From positions 1-37,302 of the forward strand of contig JAEHDK010000003.1 in NCBI GenBank assembly GCA_016880465.1: a stretch of DNA of 37,302 bases, given 5' to 3'. Positions 7,320-14,933 of the stretch are shown here, one piece after another (the stretch's first letter is position 1; every line of letters starts with the position of its first letter). Source of the stretch: Micromonosporaceae bacterium. Its GTDB lineage: Bacteria; Actinomycetota; Actinomycetes; Mycobacteriales; Micromonosporaceae. The position numbers were made by a program, and so were the translations under genes. The notes beneath the pieces were generated by a model that saw only the letters and a list, made by a program, of their open reading frames with translations, was not told the origin of the DNA and did not search any database.

Positions 7320-7353
7320 CGAACGGTCCGAGCCCACCCGCCGGGCAGGTGAC

Positions 7354-7367
7354 GGGACCAAAGACCC
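7354..7367. promoter_or_regulatory. DosR/DevR-like box
   Basis: GGGACCAAAGACCC is a near-palindrome with the GGGAC(C/T)-N4-G-N-CCC layout of the DosR (DevR) binding site of actinobacterial dormancy regulons. It lies 89 bases upstream of the hsp20 start and 35 bases upstream of the divergent small membrane gene. The downstream genes (Hsp20, DUF1876, USP) are of the three classic DosR-regulon types, which strengthens the call. The match was made by eye. Confidence 0.55.
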
Positions 7368-7455
7368 GACCTCTCGCGCCGTTATGCCATGAGCGCTGCG
7401 ATGCAGCGGTGTTCAGATGGAGGTGATGGAACCCGAGGGAGAGGAGGTGGCAACG

Positions 7456-7854
7456 ATGAGCGCGTTGGTGCCGCGTCTGTTCGGCGATATCAGCGACTGG
7501 TTCGAGACGGACCTTCCGCTGCGTACCGGGCACACGATAAGGGTCGAGGACTTCCTCGGCGAGAACGAGTACGTGGTGCGCGCCGAGCTGCCCGGCCTGG
7601 AACCCGAGAAGGACATCCAGGTGACGGTGAACAACGGGGTGCTGAGCATCCACGCCGAGCGTCACGAGCAGACGCAGAGCAGGAGCCGCACCGAGTTCCG
7701 CTACGGCATGCTGCAGCGGTCCGTACGGTTGCCGGCCAGCGCCGACGAGACCAAGATCAAGGCCGAGTACGGCAAAGGCATCCTGCAGATCACTGTGCCG
7801 CTTACGGCGGCGGAACCGACCGGGCGCCAGATTCCGGTGACCCCGTCCGCGTGA
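7456..7854 (+). CDS. Hsp20/alpha-crystallin small heat-shock protein
   Basis: A cytoplasmic ATP-independent chaperone that holds unfolding proteins in large oligomers. From ATG 7456 (GAGGAGG eight bases upstream) it is 132 residues. The alpha-crystallin domain spans about residues 28-120: IRVEDFLGENEYVVRAELPG, then GVLSIHAERHE, the strand RTEFRYGMLQRSVRLP, and the conserved AEYGKGILQITVPL (equivalent to the A-x-x-x-G-x-L motif). It ends with PTGRQIPVTPSA, similar to the I-x-I/V tail used in oligomer assembly. An ATG at 7417 is in frame, but the ribosome site and family length favour 7456. It is first in the stress cluster with DUF1876 and USP and is preceded by the DosR-like box. Confidence 0.92.
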   Translation: MSALVPRLFGDISDWFETDLPLRTGHTIRVEDFLGENEYVVRAELPGLEPEKDIQVTVNNGVLSIHAERHEQTQSRSRTEFRYGMLQRSVRLPASADETKIKAEYGKGILQITVPLTAAEPTGRQIPVTPSA

Positions 7855-7863
7855 GCGGACACC

Positions 7864-7897
7864 GCGGGCCGCGCCGGCTACTGCCAGCGCGGCCCGC
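7864..7897 (+). terminator. 11-bp stem hairpin between hsp20 and DUF1876
   Basis: GCGGGCCGCGC and GCGCGGCCCGC form a perfect 11-bp GC-only stem around a 12-base loop, starting 10 bases after the hsp20 stop. It has no U-tract. The DUF1876 ribosome site begins 12 bases later, so it can act as a (partial) terminator that lowers expression downstream of hsp20, or as an mRNA-stabilising structure. Confidence 0.6.
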
Positions 7898-7920
7898 CGC
7901 GACAGATCAGGAGGTGTGAT

Positions 7921-8190
7921 ATGCCGGCCATGAAGCGCTGGACCGTCGAGGTCTACCTCGACGAGGACGACGGCCGCACCTACGCCGAGGCACGCTTGCA
8001 CAGCGGAGCCGACACCCGTCTCGTGGGTGTGGGCCGGGCGAAGTTGAACCCGGCGGACGACGACATCCCGGAGATCGGCGACGAGTTGGCCGCTGCCCGA
8101 GCGCTGTCGGATCTCGGCCACCGGCTGCTGATCGCGGCCGCCGCCGACATCGCGGCGGTCAGGCACGAAGACGTCGAGTTGACGGCTTAG
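7921..8190 (+). CDS. DUF1876-domain protein
   Basis: An 89-residue protein of the DUF1876 family, which includes the Mycobacterium tuberculosis DosR-regulon proteins Rv1738 and Rv2632c. The family fold has been likened to ribosome-hibernation factors, so a role in translational silencing during stress is a reasonable but unproven idea. Visible family features are KRWTVEVYLDEDDGRTYAEARL at the N-terminus, the GVGRAKLNPADDDIPEIGDE centre and LSDLGHRLLIAAAADI at the C-terminus. The start is ATG 7921 with a strong GGAGGTG. It sits between hsp20 and the USP gene. Confidence 0.93.
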   Translation: MPAMKRWTVEVYLDEDDGRTYAEARLHSGADTRLVGVGRAKLNPADDDIPEIGDELAAARALSDLGHRLLIAAAADIAAVRHEDVELTA

Positions 8191-8315
8191 CGGTGTGCGC
8201 TGGGCGCTGATCCGGGCCCGTCGTTGCCCTGTTCGCTCGACGCGTACACCGGATTTCCGGGAGTGATGCGCGCTTGGCGTCGCGCGGTGGTCAGCGCCCA
8301 CGGGAGGTGAGATCG

Positions 8316-9161
8316 GTGGTTGACGTTCAGTATCCCGTCGTCGTGGGTGTGGACGGATCGCCCGCCGCCTTGCACGCCCTGGGGTTCGCTGCCGCGGAGG
8401 CATCGGCTCGCGGTGTGCCGCTGCAGATCGTGCACGCGGAGCGTTTGACGATCGGCACCTCTTCCCGCGCCGTGCTCGACGACGCGCGGGCCCGGGTGCT
8501 GAAGCGCTATCCAGCAACGTCCATCCACGCAGTTGTCGTCCACGGTGGACCGGCGTCCGTACTCGTCGAGGCATCCGGCCATGCCGTGGTGACCGTCGTC
8601 GGTTGCCGGGGACTCGGCGGGTTGGCGGGCCTGGTGGCCGGTTCGGTCAGCGCCGACGTGGCCACCCACGGACACGGTGCGGTGGTCGTCGTGCGCGGCC
8701 CGCACTATCTGCCCTCTGGGCGGCCCGTGCTGCTCGGGGTTGACGCGACGACCGGTGGCGACCAAGCCGTCGGCTACGCCTTCGAGGAGGCCGCACTGCG
8801 CGCAGTACCGCTACGTGCGCTCTACGCCTGGACCCATACGCCGATCAGCGATCTGGGCGAGGTCGCCCCACCCGGATACCGCATGGCGGAGGTGGAGGAG
8901 CAGTCGTGGTTCCAGCTTGCGGCCGCGCTGGCCGGCTGGCTGGAGAAGTACCCCGGTGTCGCCGTCACGCCCTCGCTGGTACACAGCCGGCATCCGGCCA
9001 AGAAGCTGATCGCCGCAGCCCTCGATGTCGACCTGGTTGTCGTGGGCTCGCGCGGTTTGGGCGCGCTGGACGGCCTGCTGGGTGGCTCGGTCGGCCACGC
9101 GCTCACCCACCGGGTGCCGTGCCCGGTGGCCATCGTGCACCCCGATACCGCCTTCCGCTGA
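8316..9161 (+). CDS. universal stress protein, two UspA domains
   Basis: The 281-residue product has two tandem UspA domains (about 1-135 and 140-281). Each ends in the ATP-binding pattern G-x2-G-x9-G-S: GCRGLGGLAGLVAGSVS in the first and GSRGLGALDGLLGGSVGH in the second, the latter followed by RVPCPVAIVHP. Both domains start with the expected beta-strand and Asp (VVVGVDGS and VLLGVDAT). Such proteins bind ATP and appear during starvation, hypoxia or dormancy. The start is GTG 8316, with GGGAGG eight bases upstream; the frame is open further upstream but without a ribosome site. It follows the DUF1876 gene by 125 bases and is the last gene of the stress cluster. Confidence 0.93.
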   Translation: MVDVQYPVVVGVDGSPAALHALGFAAAEASARGVPLQIVHAERLTIGTSSRAVLDDARARVLKRYPATSIHAVVVHGGPASVLVEASGHAVVTVVGCRGLGGLAGLVAGSVSADVATHGHGAVVVVRGPHYLPSGRPVLLGVDATTGGDQAVGYAFEEAALRAVPLRALYAWTHTPISDLGEVAPPGYRMAEVEEQSWFQLAAALAGWLEKYPGVAVTPSLVHSRHPAKKLIAAALDVDLVVVGSRGLGALDGLLGGSVGHALTHRVPCPVAIVHPDTAFR

Positions 9162-9344
9162 GTCCGTGGGCACGGTTCGGTGCACCGGGCGGGGCTCGGT
9201 GTAGACGGTAGTGCCGGGTGCGGCCACGGCGGCGTACGCATCAGGAAGCATGAAGCCATGATCTGGGCCGTCGCAACGAGTGCACAATTGATCGTGATGG
9301 GGGGTCGCTGCGGCCCATGCGGCGGAGTGCGGCAGACTGTGGTC

Positions 9345-9794
9345 ATGGCCGTTCACTACCGCGCCCCGGGTTGGCTGACCCGCAACGTGTTCAACCGGGC
9401 GGTGGCATTCCTGACCCGGTACGGGTTGAGCATTCTCGGCTCACGGGTTCTTGCTGTCAAGGGACGCACGAGCGGGGTGTGGCGCACGACGCCGGTGAAC
9501 CTCCTCGAGCACGATGGCCGCCGCTACCTCGTGTCGGCCCGCGGCCACGGGCAGTGGGTGCGCAACCTGCGCGCCGCGGGTACCGGCGAGCTGCGGGTGG
9601 GTAAGCGCACCGAGGCATTTCGCGGTCGTGAGCTCACCGACGATGAGAAGGTGCCGGTGTTGCGGGCGTACCTCAAGAGGTGGAAGGCGGAGGTGGGCAC
9701 GTTCTTCGCCGGTGTCGGTCCCGAATCCAGCGACGAACAGCTTCGCGCGATCGCGCCAGATCATCCCGCGTTCGAGGTCCTGCCCGTCCCGTGA
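9345..9794 (+). CDS. deazaflavin (F420)-dependent nitroreductase family protein
   Basis: A 149-residue protein of the DDN/FDOR split-beta-barrel family. These cytoplasmic or membrane-associated enzymes use reduced coenzyme F420 to reduce quinones or nitro compounds. The family marks are VKGRTSGVWRTTPVNLLEHDG, the cofactor-binding RYLVSARGHGQWVRNLRA and a C-terminal helical end (AIAPDHPAFEVLPV). The start is ATG 9345. No Shine-Dalgarno sequence is visible and the short upstream sequence would fit a leaderless mRNA; the frame is open for another 55 codons upstream without sign of coding. It lies 183 bases downstream of the USP gene. Nitroreductases also occur in mycobacterial dormancy regulons, but that link is only suggestive here. 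Confidence 0.85.
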   Translation: MAVHYRAPGWLTRNVFNRAVAFLTRYGLSILGSRVLAVKGRTSGVWRTTPVNLLEHDGRRYLVSARGHGQWVRNLRAAGTGELRVGKRTEAFRGRELTDDEKVPVLRAYLKRWKAEVGTFFAGVGPESSDEQLRAIAPDHPAFEVLPVP

Positions 9795-9859
9795 CCGGCG
9801 CGTTCCAAACCAGCTCGCGCAACTGGCCAGCCGAGGCGAGGGCGGCGCTGGAGTGGAAC

Positions 9860-10080
9860 TCAGGACGGTGCGAGAGCGGGCGGTACGGGTGCCTCCAGGT
9901 GCTCGAGTAGCACCGCCACGTTGCGTCCGGAGTGGCGCGTACATCATCAATGTTGGATCGTGCCGGAACATGCGTTCGGCGATCGTGTGGTTGCCCATGA
10001 GGCACTCGACACAGCGGCCGACCAGCTTGCTCTGCGTTCAGCCAGCGCGTTGAAAGCCTGGGCGTCGTACGGCGGGACCC
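9860..10080 (-). pseudogene. DUF302-like remnant with at least two frameshifts
   Basis: Three short stretches in three minus-strand frames join into one coherent protein: PPYDAQAFNALAE (about 10080-10042), then LVGRCVECLMGNHTIAERMF and HDPTLMMYAPLR (about 10028-9932), then NVAVLLEHLEAPVPPALAPS ending at the TGA at 9860-9862. The middle part resembles the GN-x-x-I-A-x-x-M(F/Y)-x-x-D-P-x-x-x-x-Y-A-P-(L/F)-R region of DUF302-type proteins, and the expected segment between APLR and the last piece is missing. The family call is tentative; that this is a decayed gene is more secure. Confidence 0.4.
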
Positions 10081-10364
10081 GTCGTGGTGCCCGGGTCCTC
10101 GCCGGACGGCTCGGCAGAGTCCGGACATGTCCAACGTAACAAGCAGTCCGAACCCTCCGCTCGGGCCGTTCCACCAGTTGCGCAGCCAATCGCCGCGCAT
10201 CGACATGTTTCGGCACGGTCTCCATCATGTCGAGCACCGCGCGGGGGAGTCGCTGGACAGCGAGGGGTGGACTGCATAACTTCACGAGGGAGGTTGGCTC
10301 GAACAGATGTTGCTCGTTCGGCCAGCAGGAGCCAATGGGGCGATCCGGGTAGGAGGCAGGCTAG
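10081..10364. other. gene-free stretch with weak coding traces
   Basis: No intact gene is seen. The minus strand shows short protein-like runs in different frames (GDWLRNWWNGPSGGFGLLVT around 10196-10137; RAVLDMMETVPKHVDARRLA around 10245-10186). They may belong to the same decayed gene as the DUF302-like remnant or to a neighbour. The right end must hold the promoter of the secreted nuclease-like gene; a GGAGG ribosome site lies at 10351-10355. Confidence 0.35.
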
Positions 10365-11561
10365 ATGACCAGTCCGACACGCCGCAGACACACGGTGCTC
10401 GGAGCGCTCGTGGCTGCCGTGAGCGCCGTGCTGCTAACGGTGACCTCGGCGGCAGCGGCAGGTGGCGAGCAGGGGACGCCGCCCGCCAAGCCGGTCACCG
10501 TGATGACGAGGAACCTGTACCTCGGGGCAGACCTCAACCCGGCGATCCGCGCCGCGCTGGCCCAGCCCGCTGGCAGCTTCGCCCAGCTGGTCGCCCTGGC
10601 CAACGGCACGCACGCGGTACGGCACATCGTTGACCAGACCAACTACCCGGTCCGCGCCCATTCGCTCGCGAGAGAGGTCGCGACCACCCAGCCGGACCTG
10701 GTCGCGCTACAGGAGGTTGCGCTGTGGCGGCATGGGCCACTCGAGCTCAACCAGGTTGCCGTACCCAACGCAGCCACGGTCGATATTGACTTCCTGCAGA
10801 TACTCATGGCGGAACTCGCGGTGCAGGGGGCGTCCTACGTGGTGGTGAAGGTCCAACAGGAGGCGGACGTCGAGGCCCCGTCATTCGTGGGGACGAACCC
10901 ATTCAGCCCGACCGCGGATGCGTCGGACATCCGGCTGACGATGCGTGATGCGATCCTGATGAAGATTGACCCCGGCCTCACCGTGCTGGACTCCGGGAGC
11001 GCAAACTACGCGACGCGCTTCACGGTGGGCATCGGCCAGCAGAGCTACACGTTCCTGCGTGGCTACGTCTGGGCCGACGTCCGGGTCGGCGCCAAGATCA
11101 TGCGGTTCATCGACACGCACCTGGAGTCGGAATTCTCGATCTACGCGCTGGGACAAGCCAATGAGCTGCTGGCTGGACCAGCCGCGACGTCCAGGTCCGT
11201 CACCATCGCGTGCGACTGCAACTCTGACCCGTTGAACAACAACGGCAAACCCCCATTCGACTCCACGCCTCATTCCGCGCCGTACAACTTCATCGTTGGC
11301 CATGGCTTCACCGACCAATGGCTGCAATTTGCGCCAGCCGAGGAGGGCTGGACCTCCGGGCTGTCAGAACTGGTCAATGACGCGACCGCCGACGGCTTCG
11401 ACCACCGGATCGACATGATCTTTGCTCGTCCGGCCGGGGGTCAGGTCGCCGACGTGGACAAGGGCCAGGTTACCGGTGACGAGATAAGCGACCGGGACCC
11501 GGCGACCGGGCTCTGGCCATCAGACCACGCGGGCGTGGTACTCAGGCTCCGCGGCTGGTAA
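10365..11561 (+). CDS. secreted endonuclease/exonuclease/phosphatase-family protein
   Basis: The 398-residue product starts with a signal peptide (basic PTRRRH, hydrophobic core to about residue 32, SAAAAG). The rest is an EEP (DNase I-like, sphingomyelinase-like) fold of metal-dependent phosphodiesterases. Motifs in order are TRNLYLGADL (Asn50), LVALQEVALW (Glu117, metal ligand), the MRDAIL strand, FIDTHLES (catalytic His region), ACDCNSDPLNNN (Asp and Asn), DHRIDMIF and the C-terminal WPSDHAGV (catalytic Asp-His). All key positions are present, so it should be active outside the cell on nucleic acids, phospholipids or phosphate esters; the substrate cannot be chosen from sequence. The start is ATG 10365 with GGAGG upstream. 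It is monocistronic, with an imperfect hairpin just downstream. Confidence 0.88.
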   Translation: MTSPTRRRHTVLGALVAAVSAVLLTVTSAAAAGGEQGTPPAKPVTVMTRNLYLGADLNPAIRAALAQPAGSFAQLVALANGTHAVRHIVDQTNYPVRAHSLAREVATTQPDLVALQEVALWRHGPLELNQVAVPNAATVDIDFLQILMAELAVQGASYVVVKVQQEADVEAPSFVGTNPFSPTADASDIRLTMRDAILMKIDPGLTVLDSGSANYATRFTVGIGQQSYTFLRGYVWADVRVGAKIMRFIDTHLESEFSIYALGQANELLAGPAATSRSVTIACDCNSDPLNNNGKPPFDSTPHSAPYNFIVGHGFTDQWLQFAPAEEGWTSGLSELVNDATADGFDHRIDMIFARPAGGQVADVDKGQVTGDEISDRDPATGLWPSDHAGVVLRLRGW

Positions 11562-11565
11562 CGGC

Positions 11566-11630
11566 ACGGAGGGCGGGCCGCAGAAACCCATCCGCTGAAA
11601 CCGGACAGGGTGCTGTGGCCCGACCTCCGT
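11566..11630 (+). terminator. long imperfect hairpin after the EEP gene
   Basis: Two 18-base arms (11566-11583 and 11613-11630) match at 16 positions as an inverted repeat, one of the two mismatches being a possible G-U pair, around a 29-base loop. It starts a few bases after the stop codon of the secreted EEP enzyme, a typical terminator position, without a U-tract. Confidence 0.4.
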
Positions 11631-11822
11631 ACGGCTCGCCGGCTTACCGGGTCGCTGGGCTGCGGGCGTCGTGTTCGCCTCGGCTGCCGGTCGGCTGGTG
11701 AAGTCGCCGCGACGAACCCTCCCCCTGCCTCCACGGGCGTGCCTGTGGATCACGACCGGCACGCCGTGTAAGGATCGGACTAATCCCGGTTCGGACCGCA
11801 TGCGGGCGGGTACGGATGACTC

Positions 11823-12047
11823 ATGTCCGGCAAGCAAATGGAGGGCGACAACCAGCAGCGCCGTCGGCGCGGCCGGGACGCCCGGAGTGAGGGTGAAGCG
11901 CCGAGCGAGGCACAGGTGACGCTCGGTGCGTCCAAGGCGCCTGAGCACGTGCCGCACAGCGCCGACCATGAAGAACACGTGACGGCGCCGTTGCGGGGCA
12001 AGCAGCGCGCCTCACAAGTCGAGCGCAAGCGCGGAGTGTCGCCATAG
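11823..12047 (+). CDS. small hydrophilic protein, 74 residues
   Basis: The product is strongly charged and has no hydrophobic segment: MSGKQMEGDNQQRRRRGRD, then EAPSEAQVTLGASKAPEH, and a C-terminal PLRGKQRASQ. The combination of a KQMEGD start, a basic helix, a (P)SE-x-x-x-T-x-GA-S-K segment and a late GKQ resembles small conserved actinobacterial proteins of unknown role that I remember only in outline. The start is ATG 11823; the ribosome site is weak. It stands alone between the EEP gene and the debranching-enzyme remnant. Confidence 0.55.
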   Translation: MSGKQMEGDNQQRRRRGRDARSEGEAPSEAQVTLGASKAPEHVPHSADHEEHVTAPLRGKQRASQVERKRGVSP

Positions 12048-12089
12048 CGGGTCGGGTCGACCGCGAACTGATGCCGGCGGTGGGCGGGG

Positions 12090-12612
12090 GTGGAGCGCGA
12101 TGCGGCCGTGTGCCACGCGGTACTCATGTGGTAGCCGATCGGGTTGTCGCCCGGGTCTAATGTGGACGTTGTGCGTACCCCCAGCCGGAGAAAGGATGGT
12201 CGGACATCAGCTGGCGTACCACGGTGGTGACCCGGTTGCGCGGGACGATCCCGCTCCACAGTAGCTGGCCCAAGTTGGACGTCATCGAGTCGATCCGGCG
12301 CATTTCCCCGTCCAGTCCGACCGCGTAATAGCCGCCTCGTTCGTCGATCCAGAAGTCGCGGTTGAACCGTACGCGCAGCTCGTCGGCTTCGGCCCGCAGC
12401 CGCTGCGCCAGGACCAGATCGTCGGCTGTGTGGCCCCCTGGTATGCGGCGATCGCCAGCAGTGCCCTGCGCGCCAGCAGCGGCCCGAAGGCCACTGTCTG
12501 GTACGCGGTGATTAGCGTGTCCCGGCCGAAGAGGGTCAGGAACCAGGGCAGCCCGGCAGCGGGCAGGACTACCCGCTCACCAAAGCTGATCGGCGTGTCC
12601 GCGGCGCAGCCG
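12090..12612 (-). pseudogene. glycogen-debranching-type glycosidase remnant
   Basis: Three minus-strand pieces are clear relatives of the amylo-alpha-1,6-glucosidase / six-hairpin glycosidase catalytic domain. About 12590-12435 reads LPAAGLPWFLTLFGRDTLI and TAYQTVAFGPLLA. About 12413-12178 reads ADDLVLAQRLRAEADELRV, FNRDFWIDERGGYYAVGLDG and IDSMTSNLGQLLWSGIV. About 12180-12120, in another frame, reads GVRTTSTLDPGDNPIGYH. In an intact enzyme some 250-300 residues separate the first and second pieces, and a further C-terminal part follows the third. This is therefore an internally deleted, frameshifted and end-truncated gene. The small gene at 11823-12047 lies just beyond its 3' end. Confidence 0.85.
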
Positions 12613-12741
12613 CGCTTGCGGCTCGTGCCCATATGACGGGAACCGGTTTTCCCCGAGTTCAGTGCATCTGAATGGATGGACAGCGAAGCTCGCCTATCCG
12701 TAGAGTCGGCCGCACTGTAGCGCCGCGCCCCGGAGGCGACC

Positions 12742-14904
12742 GTGAAACCGTTGTTCCGTCGGACGTCCACGCTTGCTGTGCTGGTTGCCGCAGCACTGGG
12801 CGCAACCGTGCTGGTGGCGGTGCCCGCGTCCGCGGCGACACCGACCCGCGTGCTCATCGTCGGCGACTCGATCACGCAGGGTTCGGCCGGCGACTACACG
12901 TGGCGGTACCGGCTGTGGAAGCGCCTGCAGGTGAGCGCTCCGGGTGGGGTCGACTTCGTCGGTGACCGGACGTACCTGTTCGACAACATCGAGGGAGAGC
13001 AGGGCTCGCAGGCGTACGCGGACGGCAACTTCGACAAGCAGCATCACGCAGAGTGGGGCCGGCCGCTGGTCTACGAGAAGGACATCATCGCCTCCGCGGT
13101 GAGCAGTTCGGCGGCCCAGGTCGTGCTCGTCCTGCTCGGCATCAACGACCTGGTCTGGTGGGGTGCGACACCGGCGGAGGTCAGCGGGTGGATGGACGAG
13201 TTCATCTCGAACGCCCGGGCGGCCAACCCCTCGGTACGGATCGTCATCGGGCACGTGCTCAGCCGGTACGACCTCTGGGCCGGCACGGTGGTGAACGGCG
13301 CGGCAACCGCAGAGCTCAACGACCGGTACAACCAGCTCGCCAGCCAGCGTTCGACCGCTACATCGCCAGTGGTGACCGCGAGCACGGATGCGGGTTGGGA
13401 CCCGAAGGTGCACACCTGGGACGGCACGCACCCCAACTCCACCGGAGAGGTGCGGATCGCCGCCAAGTTCGCCGACGCGCTCGCCGGGTTGGGCATCGGC
13501 GCGCCGTACGGCACCATCCCGAGCTCGGTGGCATGGGGCGTCGCCGCCGGTGCCACCACGCTGACCAGCCTGGACCGCGCGGTCCGGCTCAGCTGGCCGA
13601 CCATTCCCGGTGCCAACGCATACTTCATCGAGCAGAAGCTCGTGTCGATCGGGGAGACGAGTTTTACCCGGCTGCCGTACCCGGTGCCCGGCAACAGCTG
13701 GACGGCCCAGTTGTTGCTGGCCGGCTGGATCGTGGAGTTCCGGGTGGTGCCGGTCAAGGGGCTGATGGCCGGGGTAGCCGGTGCGGCGGGCCGGGCCACG
13801 GTCGGTGGGGTCCGGCCGACCGACCGGCCGCTACTGTACGGCGCACCGAGCAGCGACGTGCACATGGCCCAGTTGCTGTGGACCGCGGTCGACCACGCCA
13901 CCGGTTACTTCATCGAGCAGATGGACCTTGGCGTGCACACTCTGTCGTGGACCCGGCTGCCGTGGCCGGTGCCGGGCACCTCGTTCAACCCGGGTGTCCT
14001 TCAGGCCGGCCACTGGTACCGGTTCCGGGTGGTACCGACCAACGGTCTGCTGACCGGGCCGGCCTCCGCGTCGGTCGACATCCGGACCACCGGCGTGCCG
14101 TACTATGAGGCGTTCTACGCGCTCGGCGACTCGTACTCCTCGGGGCTGGGCACGCTGGGTACGGTCGGCTCGTACACCGGCGGAAGCTGCAAACGGTCGT
14201 CGGTGGCGTGGCCTTATCTCACCAAGACCGGCTGGGAGCCTACGCCTGTGCATCTGGCGTGTGCCGGGGCGAAGACGCCCGACCTGCGCGGTGGGCAGCT
14301 GTCGTCGGTGCCGCAGAACCCGGGCGCGGTCCTGATCACGCTGACCATCGGCGGCAACGATGTGGACTTCGGGCCGGAGGCGACCAAGTGCTGGCAGGAG
14401 GACTGCACCGCCGACGAGCCTATCCTCAACGCGCGCATCGACGCGATGGACAGCACGTTGCGCGCGACCTACCGGGACATCCGCAACCGGGCACCCGGCG
14501 CGGACATCGTCGTGGCCGGGTACCCGAAGCTCATCATGCCGCCGGAGACGGCCAACTGTTCCATTGTCTTCCGCAGCGGCTTCCCTGGTGTCGGCGACGG
14601 TTTCCAGCACAACGAGAAGCGGATGATCCGCCGGCTCGCCGCCCGGCTCAACGGCGTCATCCAGCGAGCCGGAGACGCGGAAGGCATCGTGGTCGCGGTA
14701 CGCGAGGTCGAGGCCTGGTTCGACGGTCACGAGGCGTGTGCCGGCTCCAACGGCGAGTACATCAACCAACTGGCCGAGTGCACGGCGTACCCGGTCGGCT
14801 GTGCTGGCACGCTGCACCCCAACTACGGCGGGCAGTTGGCCTACGCGTACGCGGTCAACCAGCGACGGGTGGGCCTGAACGAGCATGGCTACGTCCGGTA
14901 CTGA
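12742..14904 (+). CDS. secreted protein with two SGNH hydrolase and two FN3-like domains
   Basis: The 720-residue product has a signal peptide (1-32, ending ASAA). A first SGNH/GDSL hydrolase domain (about 36-250) has GDSITQG (Ser43), GINDL (Asn135) and WDGTHPN (Asp227, His230). Two beta-sandwich fibronectin-III-like modules (about 255-350 and 355-450) share the internal repeat YFIEQ...TRLP(Y/W)PVPG and a (V/R)FRVVP edge. A second, different SGNH domain (about 455-720) has GDSYSSG (Ser464), GGND (Asn539) and LHPNYGG (His692); this one lacks an Asp two or three residues before the His, as in the actinomycete lipase/esterase branch that works with a Ser-His dyad. Six or more cysteines in the last domain suggest disulfides. 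The start is GTG 12742, with CGGAGG five bases upstream. Likely role: extracellular deacylation of two linkages on one polymer or lipid; the substrate is unknown. Confidence 0.88.
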   Translation: MKPLFRRTSTLAVLVAAALGATVLVAVPASAATPTRVLIVGDSITQGSAGDYTWRYRLWKRLQVSAPGGVDFVGDRTYLFDNIEGEQGSQAYADGNFDKQHHAEWGRPLVYEKDIIASAVSSSAAQVVLVLLGINDLVWWGATPAEVSGWMDEFISNARAANPSVRIVIGHVLSRYDLWAGTVVNGAATAELNDRYNQLASQRSTATSPVVTASTDAGWDPKVHTWDGTHPNSTGEVRIAAKFADALAGLGIGAPYGTIPSSVAWGVAAGATTLTSLDRAVRLSWPTIPGANAYFIEQKLVSIGETSFTRLPYPVPGNSWTAQLLLAGWIVEFRVVPVKGLMAGVAGAAGRATVGGVRPTDRPLLYGAPSSDVHMAQLLWTAVDHATGYFIEQMDLGVHTLSWTRLPWPVPGTSFNPGVLQAGHWYRFRVVPTNGLLTGPASASVDIRTTGVPYYEAFYALGDSYSSGLGTLGTVGSYTGGSCKRSSVAWPYLTKTGWEPTPVHLACAGAKTPDLRGGQLSSVPQNPGAVLITLTIGGNDVDFGPEATKCWQEDCTADEPILNARIDAMDSTLRATYRDIRNRAPGADIVVAGYPKLIMPPETANCSIVFRSGFPGVGDGFQHNEKRMIRRLAARLNGVIQRAGDAEGIVVAVREVEAWFDGHEACAGSNGEYINQLAECTAYPVGCAGTLHPNYGGQLAYAYAVNQRRVGLNEHGYVRY

Positions 14905-14933
14905 GTAGCGCGGGGCGGAGCTTCACCCGCCGG

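Noticed and set aside
7135-8574. 479-codon minus-strand frame across the stress cluster
   Set aside because: It is opposite hsp20, DUF1876 and USP, which all have clear motifs and ribosome sites.
14905-14933. Hairpin between the convergent SGNH and phosphoesterase genes
   Set aside because: Only about five pairs can form (GGCGG with CCGCC), which is common by chance at this GC content.
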